Of a DNA stretch of 64,000 nt, positions 1 to 8,813 are shown in pieces. The notes below the pieces were generated by a model. It was not told the DNA's origin. It was given only the letters and a program-made list of their open reading frames with translations, and searched no databases. Each line of letters starts with the position of its first letter. Within the stretch, counting starts at the first letter, position 1. Source of the DNA: Roseovarius nubinhibens ISM (GTDB lineage: Bacteria; Pseudomonadota; Alphaproteobacteria; Rhodobacterales; Rhodobacteraceae); assembly GCF_000152625.1 (NCBI RefSeq), contig NZ_CH724156.1:938966-1002965 (forward strand), read 5' to 3'. The position numbers and the translations under genes are program-made.

Positions 1-27
1 CGCAATCTCGCTTCCCAAGGACCCCCA

Positions 28-1566
28 ATGACCCAGATGCAAACTCGCCGCTCCGGTGGCCGTGCCGCCCGTCGCGCCAGCCGCGCAGCCCCCGTCACCG
101 ATGAACTGCGCTCGATCCGCCCCGGCATGGAGGGCGGCCGCTACGGCGTGCTGACCCAAGAACAGATCGAAACCATCCACGAAGCCGCCATCGAGGCGCT
201 GGAAACCATCGGCCTCGCCGATGCGCCGCCCTCGGGCATCGAACATATGACCCGCGTCGGCGTGAAACTCGGCGACGACGGGCGGCTGCGCTTCCCGCGC
301 GCGGTGGTCGACGCGGCGCTGCAACAGGCCGCCAAGGAAATCACCCTCTGTGGCCGCGACCCGCGCCACGATCTCCTGCTCAAGGGCAACCGCGTCCATT
401 ACGGCACCGCCGGCGCCGCGGTGAGCATGGTCGACATCGACGGCCAGAACTACCGCGACAGCACCGTGCAGGATCTCCATGACGCGGCCCGCATCTGCGA
501 CACGCTCGACAACATCCATTTCGTACAGCGTCCGATGGTCGCCCGCGACATCCCCGACAACCGCGAGATGGACCTCAACACGGTCTACGCCTGCACCTCC
601 GGCACGTTCAAACATGTCGGCACCTCCTTCACCGAACCCGATTACGTCCATTCCGCCCTGGAATTGCTGCACCTGATCGCAGGCGGCGAAGAGGCCTGGC
701 GCGCCCGGCCCTTCGTGTCGAACTCGAACTGTTTCGTCGTGCCGCCGATGAAATTCGCCACCGAAGCCTGCCAGGTCATGGAAAACTGCATCAACGGCGG
801 CATGCCGGTGCTGCTGCTGTCGGCGGGCATGGCGGGCGCTACAACCCCCTCGACCATCGCTGGCGCGGTGGTGCAGGCCACCGCCGAATGCCTCGCCGGT
901 CTGGTCTATGTGAACGCGGTCAAGCCGGGCCACCCGGCGATCTTCGGCACCTGGCCCTTCGGCCTCGACCTGCGCACCGGCGCGATGACCGGCGGCTCGG
1001 GCGAACAGGCGCTGCTGAGCTCGGCCTGCGCCCAGATGCACCATTTCTACGGGCTGCCCGGCGGCGCGGTCGGCGGCATCACCGATGCCAAACTGCCCGA
1101 CATGCAGGCCGGGTGGGAGGCCATGTGCTCGAACGTCATGGCCGGTCTTTCGGGGCTCAACATGGTCTATGAGGCGGCGGGCATGCACGCCTCGCTCTTG
1201 GGCTTCTGCCACGAATCGCTGATCCTGTCGGACGATCTCATCGGCCACGCCCTGCGCTGTGTGCGCGGCATCGAGGTCACCGACGAAACCCTCGCGCTCG
1301 ACCAGATGCGGCAGGTCTGCCTTGGCGGGCCGGGGCATTACCTCGGCACCGATCAGACGCTGGCGCGGATGCAATCGGACTACCAATACCCGGCGCTGGG
1401 CGACCGCACCTCGCCCAAGGAATGGGCCGAGATCGGCAAACCCAACCTCGTGGCCAAAGCCATCGCCCGCAAGGAAGAGATCCTGTCGCGCCGCGCCGCT
1501 GCACGGTTTGATCCCGAAGTGGACGCGAAAATCCGGGCGGCCTTCAACATCCACCTGCCCGCCTGA
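28..1566 (+). CDS. MttB-family (trimethylamine/betaine) methyltransferase, pyrrolysine-free
   Basis: A 512-residue protein with the length and overall sequence of the MttB/COG5598 family, which transfers a methyl group from a quaternary or tertiary amine to a cobalamin-carrying corrinoid protein. True MttB has an in-frame amber codon read as pyrrolysine. Here the frame is open throughout, so this belongs to the non-Pyl branch, whose studied members act on glycine betaine, proline betaine or carnitine. The first 30 residues are Arg/Ala-rich and probably disordered. The ATG follows AAGGA at good spacing. The gene lies at the window edge, so corrinoid-protein or cobalamin partners could be just upstream; none is visible. 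Family is confident; substrate is not known. It could feed one-carbon units to tetrahydrofolate. Confidence 0.9.
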   Translation: MTQMQTRRSGGRAARRASRAAPVTDELRSIRPGMEGGRYGVLTQEQIETIHEAAIEALETIGLADAPPSGIEHMTRVGVKLGDDGRLRFPRAVVDAALQQAAKEITLCGRDPRHDLLLKGNRVHYGTAGAAVSMVDIDGQNYRDSTVQDLHDAARICDTLDNIHFVQRPMVARDIPDNREMDLNTVYACTSGTFKHVGTSFTEPDYVHSALELLHLIAGGEEAWRARPFVSNSNCFVVPPMKFATEACQVMENCINGGMPVLLLSAGMAGATTPSTIAGAVVQATAECLAGLVYVNAVKPGHPAIFGTWPFGLDLRTGAMTGGSGEQALLSSACAQMHHFYGLPGGAVGGITDAKLPDMQAGWEAMCSNVMAGLSGLNMVYEAAGMHASLLGFCHESLILSDDLIGHALRCVRGIEVTDETLALDQMRQVCLGGPGHYLGTDQTLARMQSDYQYPALGDRTSPKEWAEIGKPNLVAKAIARKEEILSRRAAARFDPEVDAKIRAAFNIHLPA

Positions 1567-1575
1567 AACAGCTTA

Positions 1576-1601
1576 GGATGAAGGGGCCTGCCCCTTCATC
1601 C
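1576..1601. terminator. Hairpin between convergent genes
   Basis: A perfect 11-bp inverted repeat (GGATGAAGGGG with its complement, 4-nt loop) begins 10 bp after the methyltransferase stop and sits between convergent genes. There is no U-run, so a role as bidirectional terminator is inferred from position and stem strength. Confidence 0.5.
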
Positions 1602-1618
1602 GCCCTCTCAAACTTAGC

Positions 1619-2386
1619 TCACTCCTCGGCCTTCGCCGCCGCCTCGGCCACCTCATCCCAGAGCCCCTTGCGCAGCTCCCGCCGATAGGCGCGCTCCAGC
1701 TCGCCACGCGCGTTCTTCATATAGCAGCGCCCATGCGCCAAGAGCACCCGCGACGGTCCCCAGCGGATCATCTCGCGCAGCGACGCCGCCAGCGCCCGCT
1801 TGTCGCCATAGGCCCGGCGCAGCAGGCTCGGCATCCGGCCATCGCTGTCATCCGCCCCGGAAAACCACACCAGCGGCCGCATCCAGACCGGCAGATGCGC
1901 GGTCTCGAGGCTTTGCAGAATATCCGTGAGGATCAGACTGCGGCTCGCCTTGTGAAAAAACACATATTCCGTGTGGCGACGGCTGCCCGCGATCAAAAGC
2001 TGACCGATCTCGCCCGCCCAGGGCACCGGCGCCTCCAACAGATGATCGAGATGCAGGCTCTGCCCCTGCCGCGCGGCCCGCGTGACGGCGGCCTCTACCC
2101 CCCAGGTCTCTGCCTCGGGATAGCGCGCCTGCCAGTCGCTGATATGGGTGGTGTGCAGCGGGTTCGGCACCACCAGATGCGCCACCCTGCCCAGCGCCTC
2201 CAATTCGGCACCGAGCTCCGGGGTCCAGGCCGTGGGTGAATGCACCCACAGCCCGCCCATCTCAAGCCGGATCACCACCGCCCGTGTCGGGTGCGGCATC
2301 CGGCGGCAGGTGACCGGCGGCCCATCGATGATCCAGATCCCGTCGGCGACGGGCTTGGGCACATCGAGAGGCGCATAGCCGGTCAC
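1619..2386 (-). CDS. DUF4336 domain protein, metallo-beta-lactamase-like
   Basis: A 255-residue cytoplasmic protein resembling DUF4336 proteins, which share the fold of metallo-beta-lactamases but have an incomplete metal-binding motif. The Asp-Gly-Pro segment near residue 20, the VVPNPLHTTHI stretch and the later LLAHGR segment fit that family. No signal peptide or membrane helix is seen. It lies 8 bp downstream of the exported cyclophilin gene on the same strand and may be cotranscribed with it. The biochemical function is unknown. Confidence 0.75.
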   Translation of the reverse strand: MTGYAPLDVPKPVADGIWIIDGPPVTCRRMPHPTRAVVIRLEMGGLWVHSPTAWTPELGAELEALGRVAHLVVPNPLHTTHISDWQARYPEAETWGVEAAVTRAARQGQSLHLDHLLEAPVPWAGEIGQLLIAGSRRHTEYVFFHKASRSLILTDILQSLETAHLPVWMRPLVWFSGADDSDGRMPSLLRRAYGDKRALAASLREMIRWGPSRVLLAHGRCYMKNARGELERAYRRELRKGLWDEVAEAAAKAEE

Positions 2387-2394
2387 GCGCGCCC

Positions 2395-2946
2395 CTACTC
2401 GGTGACCGTGACCGAAGTCATCACGTCGGGCTTGCCCGGCACCGCACCGGACTGGCCCTGACCGCGCTTGATCGCGTCGACCACCTCCATGCCCGCCGTC
2501 ACCTTGCCGATCACCGTGTACTGACCATTGAGGAAATGACCCGGCTCGAACATGATGAAGAACTGGCTGTTGGCACTGTCGGGGCTCTGACTGCGCGCCA
2601 TGCCGACGACACCGCGATCAAACGGCAGGTCCGAAAACTCGGCCTTGAGGTCCGGCAGATCGCTGCCGCCCATCCCGGCCCGGCCCGAGGTGTCACCCTC
2701 GCGGCCAAAGCGGACATCGCCGGTCTGCGCCATGAACCCGTCCATGACCCGGTGGAACACCACCCCGTCATAGGCGCCGTCCTTGGCCAACGCGGTGATC
2801 TGCGCCACATGCGCCGGGGCCACATCTTCGAACAGATCGATGGAGACGGTGCCATTGGCCTCGCCCGCCACTTCGATATCGATCCCGGTGGCCAGCGCCG
2901 GACCTGCCAGAACCACGCCGAGCGCGGCGATAAGGGCCTTACGCAT
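2395..2946 (-). CDS. Peptidyl-prolyl cis-trans isomerase, exported cyclophilin
   Basis: A cyclophilin of 183 residues that catalyses proline cis-trans isomerisation. It carries the [14 protein letters not shown] active-site segment and the SANSQFFI segment. The first 22 residues (basic MRK, hydrophobic stretch, AxA ending PALA) form a signal peptide, so it acts in the periplasm. The ATG at 2946 with AAGG upstream is preferred over an in-frame TTG at 2955. Its start overlaps the end of the second cyclophilin gene by 8 bp, indicating translational coupling. The pair probably arose by duplication, giving one cytoplasmic and one periplasmic enzyme. Confidence 0.9.
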   Translation of the reverse strand: MRKALIAALGVVLAGPALATGIDIEVAGEANGTVSIDLFEDVAPAHVAQITALAKDGAYDGVVFHRVMDGFMAQTGDVRFGREGDTSGRAGMGGSDLPDLKAEFSDLPFDRGVVGMARSQSPDSANSQFFIMFEPGHFLNGQYTVIGKVTAGMEVVDAIKRGQGQSGAVPGKPDVMTSVTVTE

Positions 2947-3445
2947 CCGCGGCAACCTTGACGCTGATCATCCGGTCCGGGCTCGCAGGCGGCTCGCCAC
3001 GGGTAATCGCATCGACATGTTCCATGCCCGAAATGACGCGGCCATAGACCGTGTATTGACGGTTCAGGAAATGGTTGTCGCTGAAGTTGATGAAAAACTG
3101 GCTGTTGGCGCTGTCGGGGTTCTGGCTGCGCGCCGCACCGAGCGTGCCACGGTCATGCGGAACACCCGAGAACTCGGCCTTGAGATTGGGCAGATCGCTG
3201 CCGCCGGTCCCGGCCATGCGCAGGTTGAAATCTTTTTCCATATTGCCATTGGCCACGTCGCCCGTCTGCGCCATGAAGCCGTCGATCACCCGGTGAAAGG
3301 CCACGTTGTCATAGGCACCCGACCGCGCCAGTTCTTTCATGCGGTCGCAATGGCCCGGCGCCACATCGGGCAGCAGCTCGATGGTCACGGTACCGTCTTT
3401 CAGTTCCATCAGGATGGTGTTCTCGGGGTCTTTGATCTCGGCCAT
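2939..3445 (-). CDS. Peptidyl-prolyl cis-trans isomerase, cytoplasmic cyclophilin
   Basis: A 168-residue cyclophilin without a signal peptide, similar in length to cytoplasmic PpiB enzymes. It has [22 protein letters not shown] and the [13 protein letters not shown] segment of bacterial cyclophilins. The ATG at 3445 follows AAGGAGGG and is the clear start; the frame stays open far upstream, opposite pgk, but that extension is antisense. It is the first gene of a probable operon with the exported cyclophilin and the DUF4336 protein. It is divergent from pgk across about 130 bp. Confidence 0.93.
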   Translation of the reverse strand: MAEIKDPENTILMELKDGTVTIELLPDVAPGHCDRMKELARSGAYDNVAFHRVIDGFMAQTGDVANGNMEKDFNLRMAGTGGSDLPNLKAEFSGVPHDRGTLGAARSQNPDSANSQFFINFSDNHFLNRQYTVYGRVISGMEHVDAITRGEPPASPDRMISVKVAADA

Positions 3446-3574
3446 GGGGCCCTCCTTGATATATCTCTTGTCCCGATAGGTATGACTTTGCTGCGCGATT
3501 GCCAAGCAGAGGTGTTGACGCCCCGGCGGCTTCGCGCCATGAGAGGCGCGAAATCGCGGCGTAAGAGGTATCAG

Positions 3575-4759
3575 ATGGCCTGGAAAACCCTTGATGACAT
3601 GGATCTGGCGGGCAAGCGTGTGCTGACCCGGGTCGATATCAACGTGCCGGTGGAAAACGGCAAGGTCACCGACGCCACCCGCATCGAACGGATTGCCCCC
3701 ACCGTCGAACATATCCTGTCGCAAGGCGGCATCCCGGTGCTCATCGCCCATTTCGGCCGCCCCAAGGGCAAGGTGGTGCTCGACATGTCGCTGCGCATCG
3801 TGCTGCCCGCGCTCGAGGCGGCACTCGGCCACAAGGTCGGTTTTGTCGAAACGCTGGAAGGGGCCGAGAACCTCACCGGCGAGGCTCGCGCCGCCGAAGT
3901 GCTGCTTTTGGAGAACATCCGCTTCTATCCCGGCGAAGAGGCCAATGATCCCGAATTTGCCGCTCGCCTCGCGGGTCTCGGCGACATCTATTGCAACGAC
4001 GCCTTTTCCGCCGCCCACCGCGCCCATGCCTCGACCGCAGGCGTGGCCGAACACCTGCCCTCCTGCGCCGGTCGCCTGATGCAGGCCGAGCTGCAGGCGC
4101 TCGAGGCGGCGCTCGGCGCGCCCGAACGCCCGGTGGTCGCCGTGGTCGGCGGGGCCAAGGTCTCGACCAAGCTCGACCTTCTGGGCAATCTCGTCGACAA
4201 GGTCGATCACCTGGTGATCGGCGGCGGCATGGCCAACACGTTTCTCGCGGCGCAAGGGCTCAACGTGGGCGCCTCGCTCTGCGAACATGACATGGCCGAC
4301 ACCGCGCGTCAGATCATGGTCAAGGCCGGGGCCGCGGGCTGTGAAATCCTGCTGCCCGCCGATGTGGTCGTCGCCCGCGAATTTGCCGCCGGGGCCGAAA
4401 ACGAAGTGGTCCCCGCCCATGCCTGCCCTGAAGACGCGATGATTCTTGACGCAGGGCCGCAAAGCGTCGCCCGCGTCGCCGCTGTCCTCGCCAAGGCCAA
4501 GACGCTGATCTGGAACGGCCCGCTCGGCGCGTTCGAAATCGCCCCCTTCGACACCGCCACCAACGCCGCCGCGCAAGAGGCCGCACGGCTGAGCCGCGAA
4601 GCCGGGCTGATCTCGGTCGCGGGTGGCGGCGACACGGTGGCCGCGCTCAACCAGGCCGGGGCAGCCGAGGATTTCACCTATATCTCGACCGCCGGCGGCG
4701 CCTTCCTCGAATGGATGGAAGGCAAGACCCTGCCCGGCGTCGCGGCGCTCGGCGGCTGA
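3575..4759 (+). CDS. pgk: Phosphoglycerate kinase
   Basis: A 394-residue cytoplasmic enzyme transferring phosphate between 1,3-bisphosphoglycerate and ADP in glycolysis and the reverse direction in gluconeogenesis. Seen are the N-terminal [15 protein letters not shown] motif, the AHFGRPKG segment, [10 protein letters not shown], and the C-terminal GGGDTVAAL nucleotide-binding segment. Length equals the family norm. The start ATG (MAWKTLDD) is preceded by AAGAGG. A class I aldolase follows 101 bp downstream on the same strand, a common arrangement in Rhodobacterales. Confidence 0.98.
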   Translation: MAWKTLDDMDLAGKRVLTRVDINVPVENGKVTDATRIERIAPTVEHILSQGGIPVLIAHFGRPKGKVVLDMSLRIVLPALEAALGHKVGFVETLEGAENLTGEARAAEVLLLENIRFYPGEEANDPEFAARLAGLGDIYCNDAFSAAHRAHASTAGVAEHLPSCAGRLMQAELQALEAALGAPERPVVAVVGGAKVSTKLDLLGNLVDKVDHLVIGGGMANTFLAAQGLNVGASLCEHDMADTARQIMVKAGAAGCEILLPADVVVAREFAAGAENEVVPAHACPEDAMILDAGPQSVARVAAVLAKAKTLIWNGPLGAFEIAPFDTATNAAAQEAARLSREAGLISVAGGGDTVAALNQAGAAEDFTYISTAGGAFLEWMEGKTLPGVAALGG

Positions 4760-4812
4760 GCGCCAGACCACCAACACAACAGGCGTTAGCGCCACCAAGA
4801 TTGCAACGCATG

Positions 4813-4834
4813 CCCCGCTCGCCTAGAAGCGGGG
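4813..4834 (+). other. Intercistronic hairpin between pgk and aldolase
   Basis: CCCCGCT and its complement AGCGGGG form a 7-bp stem with an 8-nt loop about 27 bp before the aldolase start. There is no U-run, so it is more likely an RNA-processing or stability element than a terminator. This role is inferred. Confidence 0.3.
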
Positions 4835-4860
4835 GCAAAGGTAACGAGGGGATATCATCC

Positions 4861-5754
4861 ATGTCGAAGACACGTCAGGCAGAGCAGATCCGCAGCGCCA
4901 AAGGCTTTATCGCAGCGCTGGACCAATCGGGCGGCTCGACCCCCAAGGCCCTGCGCCTCTATGGCGTCGAAGAAGACGCCTATTCGGGCGAAGCCGAGAT
5001 GTTCGACATGATCCACGCCATGCGCGCCCGCATCGCCTCGAGCCCGGCCTTCACCGGCGACCGGATCATCGGCGCGATCCTGTTTGAAATGACCATGGAC
5101 CGCGTCATGGACGGCAAGCCCTCGGCGCAATATCTCTGGGAAGAGCGCGGCGTCGTCCCCTTCCTCAAGGTCGACAAGGGCCTCGCCGACGAGACCGACG
5201 GCGTGCAGCTGATGAAACCGATGCCCGATCTCGACGCGCTGCTCGACCGCGCCAATGACAAGGGCATCTTCGGCACCAAGATGCGCTCGGTCATCAACGC
5301 CGCCTCGCCGAGCGGCATCAAAGCCGTCGTCGCCCAGCAATTCGACGTGGGCGGCCAGATCCTCGACAAGGGCCTCGTGCCGATCATCGAACCCGAGGTC
5401 ACCATCTCGATCGCCGACAAGGCCCAGGCTGAAGACCTGCTTCTGGCCGAGATCAAGGCCCAACTCGACGCCCTGCCCGAAGGCCGCGACGTGATGCTCA
5501 AGCTGACCCTGCCGGAGACCGCAAACCTCTACAAACCGCTGGTCGACCACCCGCGCGTGCTGCGCGTCGTGGCGCTCTCGGGGGGCTATAGCCGCGACGA
5601 GGCCAACAACCGCCTGTCGCAAAACACCGGCATGATCGCCAGCTTCTCGCGCGCCCTGACCGAGGGCCTCTCGGCCAGCCAGAGCGACGCCGAGTTCAAC
5701 GCGACGCTCGATGCCACGGTGCAGAGCATCTATGACGCCTCCGTCGCGGGCTAA
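4861..5754 (+). CDS. Class I fructose-bisphosphate aldolase
   Basis: A 297-residue Schiff-base (metal-independent) aldolase that splits fructose 1,6-bisphosphate into two triose phosphates. It shows the [14 protein letters not shown]-terminal motif and the later VMLKLTLPE segment carrying the expected catalytic lysine. The ATG at 4861 follows GAGGGG; an upstream in-frame start would run into pgk and is rejected. With pgk it forms a small central-carbon cluster. A strong terminator follows. Confidence 0.95.
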   Translation: MSKTRQAEQIRSAKGFIAALDQSGGSTPKALRLYGVEEDAYSGEAEMFDMIHAMRARIASSPAFTGDRIIGAILFEMTMDRVMDGKPSAQYLWEERGVVPFLKVDKGLADETDGVQLMKPMPDLDALLDRANDKGIFGTKMRSVINAASPSGIKAVVAQQFDVGGQILDKGLVPIIEPEVTISIADKAQAEDLLLAEIKAQLDALPEGRDVMLKLTLPETANLYKPLVDHPRVLRVVALSGGYSRDEANNRLSQNTGMIASFSRALTEGLSASQSDAEFNATLDATVQSIYDASVAG

Positions 5755-5834
5755 GCGCGCGGGCTGAAGTCGCGGATTAAGCCCACGGCCCGCCCCGAGC
5801 GCCTGTCGCGCAAGGGGTATTTGAAACCAGAAAG

Positions 5835-5871
5835 AGCCCCGGCGCGGAGCCTTCTCCGGCCGGGGCTTTTT
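5835..5871 (+). terminator. Rho-independent terminator after aldolase gene
   Basis: AGCCCCGGC and its complement GCCGGGGCT, separated by 15 nt, followed directly by TTTT. It lies about 80 bp after the aldolase stop and just before the convergent acyl-CoA dehydrogenase gene. Confidence 0.85.
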
Positions 5872-5886
5872 GATGCGCGGGTGAAA

Positions 5887-7509
5887 TTACCCGCCCAGCC
5901 GCGCGAGGATCGCGTCGGTGTCGAGCCCCTGCACCGCCCCGGCGCTGCGCCCGCGCGCGCCGCCGAGACGGGTGGCGCAATAGGCGTCCGAGATCGGCCC
6001 CGGCGCCTGCCGGATGAGCACCGACGCCGTGAGCAGCGTCGCAAGGCTCTCGACATACCAGCGCGCTTCGCCCTCGTCAGGCAGCCGGGTGAACCGCTCC
6101 ATATGGGTGCGCAGCGCCATGTCATAGGCCCGCGACTGGCCCGTGGCCTCGCTCAGCTCGGCGCTCAGAACCTCGCCCGCCAGCGGCAGTTTCTGCAGAC
6201 TGCGCAGCACATCGAGGCAGATCACATTGCCCGAGCCCTCCCAGATCGAGTTGAGCGGCGCTTCGCGGTAGAGCATCGGCAGCTCGGTATCCTCGACATA
6301 GCCCATGCCGCCGAGCGCCTCCATCGCCTCATAGACCACCCCGGGGCAGAGCTTGTTGCCAAGATATTTCGCCAGCGCCACGCCGAGCCGGGCAAAGGCG
6401 CGCGACGCCTCGTCATCGCGGTCGAACGCCGCCCCCATATGCAGGCCGAGCGCCAGCGTGCCCTCCCAATCGAGCGCCAGATCGGCCAGCACCGTGCGCA
6501 TCAGCGGCTGATCGGCGAGACCCCGGCCAAACACCTGCCGATGCCGCGCCCAATGCCACGCATGATCGAGCGCCGCCCGCATCAGCCCCGCCGGCGCCAG
6601 CGCCGTATCGAGCCGCGTGTGATGCACCATGTCAAGGATGACCCGAACCCCGTCGCCCTCCTCGCCCAGGAGATGCCCATAGGCATCAACCAGCTCGATC
6701 TCGGCCGAGGCATTGGCATGATTGCCGAGCTTGGATTTGAGCCGCTGCAGATGGATGCCGTTGCGCCGCTCGTCAAGCCAGCGCGGCACCAGAAAACAGC
6801 TGAGCCCGCCGGGTGCCTGCGCCAGCATCAAGAACCCGTCCGACATCGGCGCCGAGCAGAACCATTTATGCCCGCGCAGCCGGTACATCTCGCCCTCGGC
6901 CACCGCCCGCGTCGCATTGGCCCGCACATCCGATCCGCCCTGCTTTTCGGTCATCGCCATGCCCATGGTGGCGCCGGGTTTGCGCGCCAGCGGCTTGGCC
7001 GCCCCGTCATAGACCCGCGAGGTGAGTTTGGGCACCCAGGTCCGCAGCAGCGTCGCATCCGAACGCAGCGCCGGCACCGCCGCATAGGTCATCGTCATCG
7101 GACAGCAGATGCCCGGCTCGACCTGGCTGGTGAGATAGACCATCGCCGCATGGGTCGCATGACCGCCCGGCCGCCCCTCCCAGGGCAGCGCCGCATAGCC
7201 CGCGCCGATCCCGGCCTCCAGAAGCTGATGATAGGACGGGTGAAACCGCACCTCGTCGAGCCGCCGCCCGCCGGCGTCGAAAATCCGCGCCTGTGGTGGA
7301 TAATCCCGCGCCTCGCGCGCCGCCACCGCCGCCTCGGCATGGCCCATCAACGCGCCATAGTCCGACAGTTGTTCGCCCTCCGCCCCCGCCGCCGCCGCAT
7401 GATCGCGCAGCGCCGGATCATCGGCCCAAAGCCTGCGGTTGCCGCGCGGCGGCGGCTGGTTCGTCACCTCATGGGTGTCGCTCATGGTCTGGGCGGGCAA
7501 ATGGCGCAT
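5887..7509 (-). CDS. AidB-like acyl-CoA dehydrogenase family protein
   Basis: A 540-residue FAD-dependent protein, the same length as E. coli AidB (541), with motifs shared with that branch: FHPSYH, MTEKQGGSDVRAN, GHKWFCSAPMSDGF and the C-terminal NSIWEGSGNV. AidB belongs to the alkylation-damage response and binds DNA; its physiological substrate is unclear, so a role in alkylation protection is family knowledge rather than something visible here. The ATG at 7509 has AAGGGGGA six bases upstream and fits homologue length. It shares a divergent promoter region with the FtsB-like gene. Confidence 0.88.
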   Translation of the reverse strand: MRHLPAQTMSDTHEVTNQPPPRGNRRLWADDPALRDHAAAAGAEGEQLSDYGALMGHAEAAVAAREARDYPPQARIFDAGGRRLDEVRFHPSYHQLLEAGIGAGYAALPWEGRPGGHATHAAMVYLTSQVEPGICCPMTMTYAAVPALRSDATLLRTWVPKLTSRVYDGAAKPLARKPGATMGMAMTEKQGGSDVRANATRAVAEGEMYRLRGHKWFCSAPMSDGFLMLAQAPGGLSCFLVPRWLDERRNGIHLQRLKSKLGNHANASAEIELVDAYGHLLGEEGDGVRVILDMVHHTRLDTALAPAGLMRAALDHAWHWARHRQVFGRGLADQPLMRTVLADLALDWEGTLALGLHMGAAFDRDDEASRAFARLGVALAKYLGNKLCPGVVYEAMEALGGMGYVEDTELPMLYREAPLNSIWEGSGNVICLDVLRSLQKLPLAGEVLSAELSEATGQSRAYDMALRTHMERFTRLPDEGEARWYVESLATLLTASVLIRQAPGPISDAYCATRLGGARGRSAGAVQGLDTDAILARLGG

Positions 7510-7635
7510 GATCGTCCCCCTTGCTGGAATGCTACAGGCCAGCCCCATGTTTTGGAAAGGGGATTCACAAGCGCCCCGCGATATGGCACTTTGCATCTGT
7601 TGCCCGACAAGAGGCATGAAACCGAGGCAGATACC

Positions 7636-7935
7636 GTGAGCATTCGCAAGCCGCCCGCCATGGGCGTTCTCATCTATTTCGCGATCACATTCGCATTGGG
7701 GCTCTATTTCACCTTTGCCGCGGTGCAGGGCGATTTCGGCCTGTTCCGCCGCGCCGAGATCGAGGCCGAGACCCGCGCCCTCGAGGCCCGGCTCGAAGCG
7801 CTCGAATCTCAGGTCGCACGGATGGAAAACCTGACCCGGCGCCTGTCGGACAGCTATCTCGATCTCGATCTGCTGGATCAGCAGGCCCGCGATGTGCTCG
7901 GCCTGATGCGCAGCGACGAAATCGTCATCCGCTAA
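7636..7935 (+). CDS. Septum formation initiator family protein, FtsB/DivIC-like
   Basis: A 99-residue bitopic membrane protein. A short basic N-terminus is followed by one hydrophobic helix at about residues 9-29, then a coiled-coil stretch (EAETRALEARLEALESQ) and a DLDLLDQQARDVLGL tail typical of the FtsB/DivIC family. In the cell such proteins join FtsL and FtsQ in the division complex. The GTG at 7636 preceded by GAGG is chosen as start; an ATG eight codons later (7660) would leave almost no cytoplasmic segment. It is alone on its strand and divergent from the AidB-like gene. Confidence 0.85.
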   Translation: MSIRKPPAMGVLIYFAITFALGLYFTFAAVQGDFGLFRRAEIEAETRALEARLEALESQVARMENLTRRLSDSYLDLDLLDQQARDVLGLMRSDEIVIR

Positions 7936-7938
7936 AGG

Positions 7939-8622
7939 TCAGAACCACGGCTTGTAGGTCGCTTCGAACTCGCGCTGGAGGGCCTCATTGTCATATTCCT
8001 GGCGCACCCACTCCTCAAAGCCGATGCCGGTCTCGGCCTGCCGCGCCTCATAGACATCGAGGATATGGTCGAGAACCCCGGTTTTCGAGCGCCGGATATG
8101 GACATATTTAAAGCTCAGCATCCGCCGCGCCTCGGACACTGGCCGCCCCTCCATGACGAGAAGCCAGATCGCCGAGGCAAACCCGGCCCGATCGGCCCCC
8201 GATTTGCAATGCATGACAAAGGGTTTCTCGATCTGGCGGAACGCCTCGAGCAGCGTCAGGATATCCTCGCGCGGCGCGGCATAGCGCGCGTGCAGCGTCA
8301 CATTGACCAGCGTCAGCCCGAGCTTTTCACAGCTCTCTACCTCGGTCAGGTAATGCGCCGCCCCGCCCGATCCGCGCAGGTTGAGCACGCTGCGAAACCC
8401 CATCGCCTTGAGCTTTTCAAACCGCCGATGCGTCGGATGGTTCGACCGCCAGACCCCCGGCGCCACCTCAAAGAAATTGGTCCAGACCGTGCGCAGGATC
8501 GCATGATCGAACCACAGGTTATAGATATGGGCGCGGCGCCGGTTCTCGGGCGTGCTGAGATCGGTGTTGTAGCTGGCGCGCAGATTGGCTTCCCAAGTCT
8601 TGAGCCGTGAAAATACCGTCAT
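7939..8622 (-). CDS. Dual-specificity/tyrosine phosphatase family protein
   Basis: A 227-residue cytoplasmic protein with the CX5R phosphatase signature: Cys139 to Arg145 in MHCKSGADRAGF, the P-loop of cysteine-dependent phosphatases. The preceding NHPTHRRFEKLKAMGFRSVLNLRG stretch is characteristic of the DSP-like family found in alphaproteobacteria. The substrate (protein tyrosine, phosphoinositide or sugar phosphate) cannot be told from sequence. The ATG at 8622 begins the conserved region; the frame extends upstream without homology. It converges with the FtsB-like gene 3 bp away. Confidence 0.82.
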   Translation of the reverse strand: MTVFSRLKTWEANLRASYNTDLSTPENRRRAHIYNLWFDHAILRTVWTNFFEVAPGVWRSNHPTHRRFEKLKAMGFRSVLNLRGSGGAAHYLTEVESCEKLGLTLVNVTLHARYAAPREDILTLLEAFRQIEKPFVMHCKSGADRAGFASAIWLLVMEGRPVSEARRMLSFKYVHIRRSKTGVLDHILDVYEARQAETGIGFEEWVRQEYDNEALQREFEATYKPWF

Positions 8623-8813
8623 GAGGTCCCGAGCCTTTGTAGTGTTCGCGCCCCATGTAGGCGTCCCGCCGCCCAGAGGCAAGCTTGGCCACCCCGCGCG
8701 CCACCCCGCACACCGCCCGCCGCACTGGCCCGCCTGCCCGACCGCAACAGCGATTGACCTTGCCCGCCCGGTGCCTAAAGTCGCCCGCAATATCTGTCAG
8801 AAGGATCAGTGAT

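Noticed and set aside
28..1566. Pyrrolysine-containing MttB
   Set aside because: The frame has no internal TAG, and no Pyl-inserting context is seen.
3446..4798. N-terminal extension of the cytoplasmic cyclophilin frame by about 450 residues
   Set aside because: The extension is wholly antisense to pgk; the cyclophilin has a strong ribosome site and normal length from 3445.
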